This document shows, piece by piece, positions 24,020 through 31,625 of a stretch of DNA of 64,000 nt; the first letter of the stretch is position 1, and each line of letters begins with the position of its first letter. The DNA lies in contig NZ_NOKT01000002.1 in the NCBI RefSeq assembly GCF_002237655.1, forward strand, positions 310,001 to 374,000, given 5' to 3'. The notes under the pieces are model-generated. The model was given only the letters and a program-made list of their open reading frames with translations, was not told the DNA's origin and ran no database searches. The position numbers and the translations under genes were made by a program. This DNA is from Streptomyces sp. XY006. GTDB lineage: Bacteria; Actinomycetota; Actinomycetes; Streptomycetales; Streptomycetaceae.

Positions 24020-25140
24020 GCGCGCTCCTTGGGGGCCCAGTCGGGGTGCTCGCCGTGCATGGCCTCGTAGAAGGGGTCGCCGGGACGGATCTCCCCCGCG
24101 CTGACCGGCCGTCCGGTGAACGCCGCCTTGTACAGGGCGGCGGCGAACTCCAGGGTGGCGCGGGCGTCCTGGCCGCTGCCCGGGGGGCGGGTGCCGGTGT
24201 CGTAGGCGTCGAGGAGTGCCCCGAGCTGGGCCGTGTGGGAGCTGGGAACGTCCTCGGCGGGCGTGCGCCAGTCGGTCGCGCGTGCGGCGGCGACGTGCGG
24301 GGCGGGGGTGTAGACCCAGCTGTCGTTGGTGTGGCCGTACAGGTGGGTGAGCTCGACCGTGGCGTCCGCGCAGTCGATGCGGATGCGGCTCACCTCGTCC
24401 GGGGACAGCACGCTGTTGACGACCGTGGCGAGGGCGCCGCTGCGGAACCGCACCAGGGCGGTGGAGACGTCCTCGCTCTCCGTGTCGTGGACCAGGCGCG
24501 CCGCCATGGCCCGGATCTCCTCCCACGGGCCGAGCAGGTGCAGCATCAGGTCGTACTGGTGGATGCCGTGGCCCATGGTCGGGCCGCCGCCCTCGGTGGC
24601 CCACTTCCCGCGCCAGGGCACCGCGTAGTACGCGGCGTCGCGGTGCCAGGTCGTCTGGCAGTGCGCGACCAGCGGGGCGCCCAGCTCGCCGGCGGCGATC
24701 AGCTCCCTGGCGTGTACGGTGCCGGAGCCGTAGCGGTGCTGGAAGACGACCGCCGCGTACGCGCCGGAGGCCTCCTCGGCGGCGGCGATGTCGTCGTACT
24801 CCGCGAGCGACAGGGTGAGCGGCTTCTCGCACAGCACCCAGGCGCCGGCCTTGAGCGCGGCCACCGTCTGGTCGCGGTGCAGGGAGGGCGGGGTGCCGAT
24901 CAGGACGAGGTCGGGGCGTTCGGCGTCCAGCATGGCGTCCAACGAGGTGTGGGCGGCGACCTGTTCGCCGGCCAGGGCACGGAACGCGTCCAGCCGCTCC
25001 CGGTCCACGTCGACGGCGGCCACCAGGTCCACCCGGTCCGCGTGGGCGCGCAGCGCGGGCAGATGACTGCCGCCGACGATGGCCCCGGTGCCGACGACGG
25101 CCACGCGGCGGCGGGTGGGGGACCCTGGGGACACGGACAT
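24016..25140 (-). CDS. Gfo/Idh/MocA-family NAD(P)-dependent oxidoreductase
   Basis: 374-residue oxidoreductase. An N-terminal Rossmann fold is shown by VAVVGTGAIVGGSHLPAL, and the family lysine motif CEKPLTLSLAEYDD near residue 125 is present. The C-terminal alpha/beta domain holds GGPTMGHGIHQYDLMLHLLG, with the usual catalytic His/Asp. Members oxidise or reduce sugars, inositols and similar polyols. It is the first gene of the oxidoreductase-PmoA-cupin operon, and a LacI-type palindrome lies 35 bases upstream of the ATG, so substrate-inducible expression is expected. The substrate cannot be read from sequence. Confidence 0.92.
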   Translation of the reverse strand: MSVSPGSPTRRRVAVVGTGAIVGGSHLPALRAHADRVDLVAAVDVDRERLDAFRALAGEQVAAHTSLDAMLDAERPDLVLIGTPPSLHRDQTVAALKAGAWVLCEKPLTLSLAEYDDIAAAEEASGAYAAVVFQHRYGSGTVHARELIAAGELGAPLVAHCQTTWHRDAAYYAVPWRGKWATEGGGPTMGHGIHQYDLMLHLLGPWEEIRAMAARLVHDTESEDVSTALVRFRSGALATVVNSVLSPDEVSRIRIDCADATVELTHLYGHTNDSWVYTPAPHVAAARATDWRTPAEDVPSSHTAQLGALLDAYDTGTRPPGSGQDARATLEFAAALYKAAFTGRPVSAGEIRPGDPFYEAMHGEHPDWAPKERA

Positions 25141-25174
25141 GCGGCGCTCCTCGGACGGCCGGCGGACTCACGCT

Positions 25175-25189
25175 TGGAAAGCGCTTGCA
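25175..25189 (-). promoter_or_regulatory. LacI-family operator
   Basis: TGGAAAGCGCTTGCA is an imperfect palindrome around AGCGCT, typical of LacI/GalR operators. It is 35 bases upstream of the oxidoreductase start. The matching repressor is not adjacent. The LacI protein coded near 55 kb has a different, AACGTT-centred site. Confidence 0.75.
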
Positions 25190-25442
25190 CTCGGAAGGGA
25201 CCCTAGGCGCGGGCGCATGTCTGGACAACCCCCCTGCAGTGACCCGCAGCCCGTCGGATCGCGCATTCTCCCAGCTTGAGCCGGAGTTTCCGGTTGTTGC
25301 CCCCGCCATGGAAACGGCGTTCCCCCGCCCCGGCTCGGGGGCTGGCCCCACCCCGGACCGGCTGCCTGCCGGAGTGCCCGGGGGGGCCGCCCGTCCCTAG
25401 CGTTCTGTCGCACCACGCCCCTGGCCCGGCCCGCCCCCGCCC

Positions 25443-25474
25443 GGCTGCCCGGCTGCCCGGCTGCCCGGCTGCCC
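25443..25474. repeat. Four tandem copies of an 8-bp unit
   Basis: The unit GGCTGCCC is repeated four times without a mismatch, about 33 bases before the start codon of the secreted hydrolase. Together with the operator above, this is all I see in the 25141-25507 gap. Confidence 0.9.
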
Positions 25475-25507
25475 AAGGGGCATCGGCGACAGAAAGGACA
25501 CCCACCC

Positions 25508-27049
25508 GTGTCACCCCGCTTCCCGGGAACCGCGAGACGAGCCGCCCTCGCCCTGACGGCCGCCGCTCTCGCGCTGACGGCGCTGCCCGCCACGGCCGGC
25601 GCGAGCCCCGGCCCCGGCCCTCTCGCCCGCTACCACCAGCAGCGCCTCACCTGGAAGGGCTGTGTGCTCGGCCCGGACGACACCACCGGCAGGGAACTGG
25701 AACAGGCCGGCGCCCGCTGCGCCGACGTGACCGTACCGCTGGACTACTCCGACCCCGGCGGCCGGACGATCACCGTCGCCCTCTCCCGGATCCGCGCCAC
25801 CGACCCGGGCCGCCGCGTCGGCCCGCTGCTGCTCAACGGCGGCGGACCGGGCGGGCGGACGCTCGGCGACCCGCCCTGGGTGCGCGAGGCGATGAAGGAC
25901 GCCGGGGCGCGCTACGACGTGGTGGGGGTGGACCCCCGTTTCGTGGGCCGCAGCACTCCGCTGGACTGCCGCTGGCCGACCGGCTCCGCCTTCCGCGCGG
26001 CGGGTGAGGACCGGGCCGGTTTCGGCCGCGTGACCGCCTTCGCGCGGGACCTCGCCGAACGCTGCCGGACCCATGCCGGCGACCTGCTCCCCCACGCCAC
26101 CACCCGCAACACGGCACGCGATCTGGACGTCGTGCGCGCCGCGCTGGGCGAGCGCCGGATCTCCTACCTCGGCTATTCCTACGGCAGTTACCTGGGTGAG
26201 GTGTACGCCACGATGTTCCCCGGCCGCACCGACCGGGTCGTCCTGGACGGGGTGATCGACCCGGAGCGCTACGGCCCCCGGCTGCTGGTGGGCACCGAGC
26301 GGGCCAACCGCCGCGCGCTGGGGGGCTGGGCCTCCTGGGCCGCCGCCCGGGACGCGGCCCACGGCCTGGGCCGGACCCGGGGCGAGGTGCTGGCGGCCGT
26401 GGAGCGGGTGCGCCGGGCCGCCGCCCGTTCCCCGTTGCGGCTCGGCGGCCACCGCGTGGACGAGCACGTGCTGCCCGTCGTCGTCTTCAACGGACTGTCG
26501 CAGCACCACGACGTCGCCTACGGGGACTTCGCGCAGGGCGTCGGGGACCTGCTGCGGGCGGCTCGGGGAGAGCGGGTCACGCCGTCCCCGTGGCTCGCGG
26601 GGGTGCTCGACTTCGTGCTCACCGGCACCGACTCCGCGTACGGCAGCGCGCAGACGGCGATCCTCTGCGGCGACCGTGCCGCGCCCCGCGACCCGGAAGC
26701 CTACTGGCGTGACGTGCGGCGCACCCGCGCCCGGGACCCGCTGTTCGCGCCCGTCACGCAGAACATCGGCCCGTGCGCCTTCTGGGACGGGCCGCGCGAA
26801 CGCCCGACGACGGTCCGCGCCGACCTGCCCGCGCTGCTCGTCAACGCCACCGGCGACCCGCGCACCGGCTACGACGGCGCCCGGGCCGTGCGCTCCCGCT
26901 GGTCCTCCTCGCGCCTGATCACCCTGCGCGGCGCCGACCAGCACGCGGTGTACGGCGTGTACGGCGTGCCGTGCGTGGACGACGCGGTCAACGCGTACCT
27001 GGCCACGGGGCGACTGCCGGGGCGGGACGTGGACTGCGAGGCACCCTAG
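25508..27049 (+). CDS. Secreted alpha/beta hydrolase, tripeptidyl-aminopeptidase type
   Basis: 513-residue secreted serine hydrolase. GTG 25508 follows AAAGGA. Residues 1-32 form a signal peptide (ALALTAAALALTALPATAGA). The fold shows the oxyanion block LLLNGGGPGGR, the nucleophile Ser224 in GYSYGS, an acidic residue in NATGDPRTG and the C-terminal ADQHAVYG histidine, followed by a Cys-containing TAP-like C-terminal domain. This is the layout of Streptomyces Tap/SlpD/SlpE proteins, which remove N-terminal tripeptides outside the cell. Substrate is inferred from family only. It forms a single-gene transcript closed by a strong hairpin. Confidence 0.9.
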   Translation: MSPRFPGTARRAALALTAAALALTALPATAGASPGPGPLARYHQQRLTWKGCVLGPDDTTGRELEQAGARCADVTVPLDYSDPGGRTITVALSRIRATDPGRRVGPLLLNGGGPGGRTLGDPPWVREAMKDAGARYDVVGVDPRFVGRSTPLDCRWPTGSAFRAAGEDRAGFGRVTAFARDLAERCRTHAGDLLPHATTRNTARDLDVVRAALGERRISYLGYSYGSYLGEVYATMFPGRTDRVVLDGVIDPERYGPRLLVGTERANRRALGGWASWAAARDAAHGLGRTRGEVLAAVERVRRAAARSPLRLGGHRVDEHVLPVVVFNGLSQHHDVAYGDFAQGVGDLLRAARGERVTPSPWLAGVLDFVLTGTDSAYGSAQTAILCGDRAAPRDPEAYWRDVRRTRARDPLFAPVTQNIGPCAFWDGPRERPTTVRADLPALLVNATGDPRTGYDGARAVRSRWSSSRLITLRGADQHAVYGVYGVPCVDDAVNAYLATGRLPGRDVDCEAP

Positions 27050-27066
27050 CGGGGCCGGCACAGGCC

Positions 27067-27096
27067 GGAGCCCGGACCGTTCCCGGTCCGGGCTCC
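27067..27096. terminator. Hairpin terminator
   Basis: A perfect 12-bp stem, GGAGCCCGGACC at 27067-27078 and its complement at 27085-27096, with a 6-base loop. It lies between the convergent hydrolase and hemerythrin genes. Confidence 0.8.
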
Positions 27097-27115
27097 CGAC
27101 CCATGAGCGGCGTTC

Positions 27116-27607
27116 TCAGGACTCGACGATCTTGCGCACGTTGTCGACGGAACCGCAGCCGGCCTTCAGCTGCCGCTCGCGCTCCTGCCAGAACTCCCGG
27201 CCCAGCTCCTCGCGCCGGTCCATCGCCACGTTCTCGCGCGCGCCGTTGAGGATGGTGCGCTCCTCCTCGTCGGCGTGGTGGGTGACGGCCTCCACGAGCT
27301 CCTCGAGCTTCTCGTCCCACTCGTCGGAGCCGACCTCCTCCACCTGGAGGAGTTCCAGGAGGGCCTTGTTGCCCTCGTCGTGCTCGTCCTCGCCGTGCTC
27401 GACCTCTTCGTCGTCGATGTTCTTGTACCGCTTGAGCGCCGGGTAGACCTTGGCCTCCTCGGCCAGCGCGTGCGCGATCAGCAGGTCCGAGAACTCCCGC
27501 AGAGCGCCCGCCCGGTCGGCTTCGACGCTCCGCATGTCGCGGAAGAGGTCCTCCATACGCCGGTGATCACGGAGAATGAGCTCGACGACGTCTTGTGTAT
27601 CGGCCAT
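27116..27607 (-). CDS. Hemerythrin HHE-domain protein
   Basis: 163-residue protein with a hemerythrin-like four-helix bundle that would hold a di-iron centre and bind O2, NO or sense iron or oxidants. Candidate ligands are His in ILRDHRRMEDLF (near 15), HALAEE (near 46-50), EHGEDEHDEG (near 70-75) and THHADEEE (near 109-113). It is very acidic in the middle. ATG 27607 is the natural start. It is a single gene that converges on the hydrolase gene. I found no iron box in front of it, so a link with the siderophore locus is not supported. Confidence 0.9.
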   Translation of the reverse strand: MADTQDVVELILRDHRRMEDLFRDMRSVEADRAGALREFSDLLIAHALAEEAKVYPALKRYKNIDDEEVEHGEDEHDEGNKALLELLQVEEVGSDEWDEKLEELVEAVTHHADEEERTILNGARENVAMDRREELGREFWQERERQLKAGCGSVDNVRKIVES

Positions 27608-27678
27608 GGAACCGGAACGCCTTTCATACGAGGGAATCGGGTCTCATTCCTTTACCCCATTCCGGACTTTTCGTTCGC

Positions 27679-27849
27679 CTACCACCGGTACCAGCGGCCC
27701 TTGCGGCCGCCACTGTCGGCCGAGCGGAGCACGAAGCCCAGCAGCCACAGGACCAGCACGATCACCGCGATCCACCACAGGGCCTTGAGCGCGAAACCCG
27801 CACCGAAGAGGATCAGGGCCAGCAGCAGGACAAGAAGCAAAGGAACCAT
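27679..27849 (-). CDS. Small hydrophobic membrane protein, 56 residues
   Basis: A 56-residue protein with two hydrophobic helices (MVPLLLVLLLALILFGAGFA and WWIAVIVLVLWLLGFVL) and a basic tail ending GRKGRWYRW. Starting at the ATG at 27849 gives GGAGG at good spacing, whereas the frame extended upstream has no protein-like composition. Proteins of this shape are common in Streptomyces and have no known role. Confidence 0.75.
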   Translation of the reverse strand: MVPLLLVLLLALILFGAGFALKALWWIAVIVLVLWLLGFVLRSADSGGRKGRWYRW

Positions 27850-28136
27850 TGTTATCGACCTCCAGACCTCCTGATGCCCGGGCTTTTCCACCACACACAG
27901 CGAAATTGCTTTGTTTTCCCAGGCGAATGGCGGGCAAGAGGACCGATTCGGCCGCGCGGGCGGAACGCCGGCCGGGCCGCCCCGGCCCGGCCCGGCCGCG
28001 ACCGTAATGACCACAACCTCCGTTGATTCCGCAAGCGAGACACCTCGCCGGCGTCCGGGCACCATGTGGCCCGCATCACCCTCCCCCACAGGGCATCGAC
28101 CTACCCGCGACAACGTACCGACAGGTGGTGGCACTC

Positions 28137-29120
28137 GTGCGCCTGCGCACCCCCCTCGCCCTGCTCGGGGCCGCCGTGCTCGTGCTCGTCGGACCGCCGC
28201 TGCTGACCACCGGCAGCGGCTCCGAGACCGGCACTCAGATCCCGGGCCTGCGTTTCATGGTCCCCAACACGCCCGGCGGTGGCTACGACATCACCGCCCG
28301 CACCGCCGCGAAGAACGCCGAGGACGCCGGACTCACCCACGGCATCGAGGTGTTCAACCTGCCCGGCGCCGGCGGCACCGTGGGCCTGAGCCGGCTGGTG
28401 AGCGAGCACGGCAACGGCAAGCTCGCCATGTCCATGGGCCTCGGGGTCGTGGGCGCCGTCCGCTCCAACGACGCCCCGAAGACGCTCGGCGACACCACGC
28501 CCATCGCCCGGCTCACCGAGGAGCAGGACGTCGTCGTGGTCGCGAAGGACTCGCCGTACAAGACGATCGACGACCTGATCGGCGCCTGGAAGGAGAACCC
28601 GGGCAAGCTGCCGGTGGGCGGCGGCTCTTCCCCCGGCGGGCCCGACCACCTCGCGCCGATGCTGATGGCGCGGGCCGCCGGGATCCCCCCGAAGCAGGTC
28701 AACTACATCCCCTTCGACGGCGGCGGCGAGCTGCTCGCCTCCATCCTCGGCAACAAGGTCGCCTTCGGTGTCTCCGGCGTCGGCGAGTACCTGGACCAGA
28801 TCAAGGCGGGCGAGCTGCGCCTCCTCGCTGTCACCGGCCCCGAGCGCGTGGAAGGACTGGACGCGCCCACGCTGAAGGAGGCCGGGTACGACGTGAACTT
28901 CACCAACTGGCGCGGCATCGTCGCTCCGCCCGGCCTGACGGACGGCGAGCGCGCCAAGCTCGTGCGGCTGATCGAGGAACTCCACGACTCCGACGAGTGG
29001 CGCAAGGCCATGGAGCAGAACGGCTGGGACGACGCCTTCCTCACGGGCGAGGAGTTCGGCGCCTTCCTCGACGCCGAGGACAAGCGCGTGGTTTCGGTGC
29101 TGAAGGAGCTGGGACTGTGA
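28137..29120 (+). CDS. tctC: Tripartite tricarboxylate transporter, substrate-binding protein (TctC/BugD type)
   Basis: 327-residue extracytoplasmic solute receptor for carboxylates such as citrate. Start at GTG 28137 gives an N-terminal hydrophobic segment (LALLGAAVLVLVGPPLL). Family features: FMVPNTPGGGYDITARTAA near the N-terminus (the PGGGxD ligand loop), GGGSSPGGPDHL, YIPFDGGGELLASILGNKV and the C-terminal WRGIVAPPGL. No Cys follows the hydrophobic segment, so it does not look like a lipoprotein and may be membrane anchored or released. It is the first gene of a three-gene transporter operon, overlapping tctB. No regulator is adjacent. Confidence 0.92.
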   Translation: MRLRTPLALLGAAVLVLVGPPLLTTGSGSETGTQIPGLRFMVPNTPGGGYDITARTAAKNAEDAGLTHGIEVFNLPGAGGTVGLSRLVSEHGNGKLAMSMGLGVVGAVRSNDAPKTLGDTTPIARLTEEQDVVVVAKDSPYKTIDDLIGAWKENPGKLPVGGGSSPGGPDHLAPMLMARAAGIPPKQVNYIPFDGGGELLASILGNKVAFGVSGVGEYLDQIKAGELRLLAVTGPERVEGLDAPTLKEAGYDVNFTNWRGIVAPPGLTDGERAKLVRLIEELHDSDEWRKAMEQNGWDDAFLTGEEFGAFLDAEDKRVVSVLKELGL

Positions 29121-29656
29121 CGACGCAGACCACCGACCTGCCCCCCACGCGGGGCGACGACCGGCGCTCATGGCTCAAGGAGCACTCCGAACTCGGCGTG
29201 TGCGCCCTGCTGCTGGCGCTCGGCGCGCTCGTCCTGACGGACGCGCTCACCATGGACGTCGACATCGCCCAGCGCGGCCCGGTCGGGCCGAAAACCGTGC
29301 CGATAGTGGTAGGGGCGGGCCTGCTCCTCATCGCGGCGCTGCTCGCCGTCGACGTGCTGCGCGGCGGCCGCGGCCAGGCGGAGGGCGGCGAGGACGTCGA
29401 CCTGTCCGAGCCCGCCGACTGGCGCACCGTGCTGCTGCTGGCCGGGGTGTTCCTCGGGTCGGCCGTGCTGATCGAGCCGCTCGGCTTCCCCGTCGCGGGC
29501 GCACTGCTGTTCTGGGGCGCGGCGTTCGCGCTGGGCAGCAGGCGGATCGACCGCGATCCGCTCATCGCGGCCGTGCTCTCCCTCGTCACCTACACCGTCT
29601 TCAACAACCTGCTCGGAGTGCCCCTGCCCGGCGGTCCGCTGATGGGAGTGCTGTGA
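29117..29656 (+). CDS. tctB: Tripartite tricarboxylate transporter, small membrane subunit (TctB)
   Basis: 179-residue integral membrane protein with four hydrophobic segments, the small subunit that pairs with TctA. GTG 29117 overlaps the tctC stop as GTGA. The central linker is acidic ([13 protein letters not shown]), and the second half shows [20 protein letters not shown] and the typical [16 protein letters not shown] ending. TctB sequences are poorly conserved, so the call rests equally on topology and on its place between tctC and tctA. Confidence 0.9.
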   Translation: MTTQTTDLPPTRGDDRRSWLKEHSELGVCALLLALGALVLTDALTMDVDIAQRGPVGPKTVPIVVGAGLLLIAALLAVDVLRGGRGQAEGGEDVDLSEPADWRTVLLLAGVFLGSAVLIEPLGFPVAGALLFWGAAFALGSRRIDRDPLIAAVLSLVTYTVFNNLLGVPLPGGPLMGVL

Positions 29657-29657
29657 C

Positions 29658-31151
29658 ATGAACGCCCTCAACTCCCTGCTGGACGGCTTCGGTACGGCCC
29701 TCACGCCCATCAACCTGCTCTGGGCGGCGATCGGCGTCCTGCTCGGCACGGCGATCGGCGTGCTGCCGGGCATCGGCCCGGCGATGGCGGTCGCCCTGCT
29801 GCTGCCGGTGACGTACGGGCTCGACCCGACCGGCGCGTTCATCATGTTCGCCGGCATCTACTACGGCGCGATGTTCGGCGGCTCGACCACCTCGATCCTG
29901 CTCAACACCCCCGGCGAGAGCGCGGCGGTGGTGGCGGCCATCGAGGGCAACCCCATGGCGAAGTCCGGGCGCGGCGCGCAGGCCCTCGCGGCCGCCGCGA
30001 TCGGGCACTTCGCGGGCGGCATGGTCGGCACGCTGCTGCTGGTGGCGCTCGCGCCGACGGTCGCCGAACTGGCCGTGGACATCGGCGCGCCGGACTACTT
30101 CGCCATCATGGTGCTGGCGTTCATCGCGGTGACGTCGGTGCTGGGCTCGTCCCGGATCCGGGGCATGGCCTCCCTGCTCATCGGTCTCACGCTGGGGCTG
30201 GTGGGCCTGGACCAGATGACCGGCCAGCAGCGCCTCACCTTCGGCTCCCTGCAACTCGCCGACGGCATCGACGTCGTCATCGTCGCGGTCGGCCTCTTCG
30301 CGATCGGCGAGGCCCTGTGGGTCGCGGCGCACCTGCGGCGCAGGCCGCCCGAGCCGATTCCGGTGGGGCGTCCCTGGCTGGGGCGCGGGGATGTGAACCG
30401 GACCTGGAAGTCGTGGCTGCGCGGCCCCTTCATCGGCTTCCCGTTCGGCGCGATCCCGGCGGGCGGCGCGGAGATCCCGACCTTCCTGTCGTACGTCACG
30501 GAGAAGCGCCTGTCGAAGCACAAGGACGAGTGGGGCAAGGGCGCCATCGAGGGTGTCGCGGGCCCCGAGTCGGCGGCGTCGGCCTCGGCGGCGGGCACCC
30601 TGGTGGCGATGCTGACCCTGGGCCTGCCGACCACGGCGGTCGCGGCCGTGATGCTGGCCGCGTTCCAGCAGTACGGCATCCAGCCCGGTCCGCTCCTCTT
30701 CGAGCGCGAACCCGACCTGGTCTGGGGCCTGATCGCCTCGCTCTTCGTCGGCATGGTGCTGCTGCTCGCGCTCAACCTGCCGCTGGCGCCGGTGTGGGCG
30801 AAGCTGCTGCGCATCCCGCGGCCGTACCTGTACGCGGGGATCCTGTTCTTCGCGGCGGTCGGCGCGTACGCGGTCGGCGGCGAGGTGATCGACCTGGTGA
30901 TCCTGCTGATCATCGGTCTGATCGGCTTCGGCATGCGCCGTTACGGGCTACCCGTGCTGCCCGCCGTCATCGGCGTGATCCTCGGCCCGAACGCCGAGCA
31001 ACAGCTGCGCCGCGCCCTGCAGATCAGCGACGGCAGCGTCACCGGGCTGGTGAACACGCCGTTCGCGGTGACCGTGTACGCGGTGATCCTGGTGCTGCTG
31101 GCGTGGCCGCTGCTGCGCAAGGCGGTGACCCGGGGCCGCGCCGCGGCCTGA
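29658..31151 (+). CDS. tctA: Tripartite tricarboxylate transporter, large membrane subunit (TctA)
   Basis: 497-residue permease with about twelve membrane helices. The family signature [17 protein letters not shown] near residue 38 and its second copy around [19 protein letters not shown] near 325 are clear, as is [20 protein letters not shown]. It starts one base after the tctB stop. With TctB and the TctC receptor it forms a secondary, ion-driven importer for a di- or tricarboxylate. A perfect hairpin downstream ends the operon. Confidence 0.95.
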   Translation: MNALNSLLDGFGTALTPINLLWAAIGVLLGTAIGVLPGIGPAMAVALLLPVTYGLDPTGAFIMFAGIYYGAMFGGSTTSILLNTPGESAAVVAAIEGNPMAKSGRGAQALAAAAIGHFAGGMVGTLLLVALAPTVAELAVDIGAPDYFAIMVLAFIAVTSVLGSSRIRGMASLLIGLTLGLVGLDQMTGQQRLTFGSLQLADGIDVVIVAVGLFAIGEALWVAAHLRRRPPEPIPVGRPWLGRGDVNRTWKSWLRGPFIGFPFGAIPAGGAEIPTFLSYVTEKRLSKHKDEWGKGAIEGVAGPESAASASAAGTLVAMLTLGLPTTAVAAVMLAAFQQYGIQPGPLLFEREPDLVWGLIASLFVGMVLLLALNLPLAPVWAKLLRIPRPYLYAGILFFAAVGAYAVGGEVIDLVILLIIGLIGFGMRRYGLPVLPAVIGVILGPNAEQQLRRALQISDGSVTGLVNTPFAVTVYAVILVLLAWPLLRKAVTRGRAAA

Positions 31152-31181
31152 CCGAGCCGGCACCGCCTCCCCCTCGGCAGG

Positions 31182-31226
31182 GGCGACCCGTACGCACGGA
31201 CCTGAACACCGCGCGTACGGGTCGCC
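31182..31226 (+). terminator. Hairpin terminator after tctA
   Basis: Perfect 14-bp stem, GGCGACCCGTACGC at 31182-31195 and its complement at 31213-31226, loop of 17 bases. It begins 30 bases after the tctA stop. Confidence 0.75.
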
Positions 31227-31327
31227 GTTCGTTCCGGGCCGTTCGTCACCGCGCCGGTCGTTCCCACTGGGCGCGGGTGCCGCGGCACACCCCTTGACGC
31301 GTCACGGACAGCGGTGGCTTGATGACA

Positions 31328-31341
31328 TGGGAGCGCTCCCA
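31328..31341. promoter_or_regulatory. CebR-type operator before the mannanase
   Basis: TGGGAGCGCTCCCA is a perfect 14-bp palindrome identical to the operator bound by CebR, the LacI-family cello-oligosaccharide repressor of Streptomyces. It lies about 285 bases upstream of the mannanase start and should link the gene to beta-glucan or mannan sensing. Confidence 0.9.
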
Positions 31342-31532
31342 CCCCTCCGCCGGGCGCGAGTGCCACGTTCGGTTTCACGGCCACCGCCCCGGCAACCGCC
31401 GGCGCCCCGGCGGCGACCGTCACATGCACCCTGCGGACGACGACCTCCTGAAGCGCGGCCGGGCCCGGCCCCATCTGGACGCCACCGTCCCGCCCCGCAC
31501 GGCCCCACCGCACGCGAACAGGCCGGCCCAAC

Positions 31533-31618
31533 ACACCCGGCCGACACCCGCACCAGGCCCCATCCGACCCCACACCCGGCCGACACCCGCACCAGGCCCC
31601 ATCCGACCCCACACCCGG
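31533..31618. repeat. 39-bp tandem repeat in the mannanase leader
   Basis: Two exact 39-bp copies (31533-31571 and 31572-31610) followed by the first 8 bases of a third. The unit begins ACACCCGGCCGACACCCGCA. The array ends 7 bases before the mannanase ATG and so covers the place where its ribosome binding site should be. Confidence 0.95.
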
Positions 31619-31625
31619 AGCCGCC

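Noticed and set aside
27116..27607. Hemerythrin as part of the iron regulon
   Set aside because: No iron box is visible upstream, and it is more than 6 kb from the siderophore genes with unrelated genes between.
27911..29116. N-terminal extension of TctB of about 400 residues
   Set aside because: It runs through tctC in the wrong frame and is Arg/Gly-rich; GTG 29117 overlaps the tctC stop.
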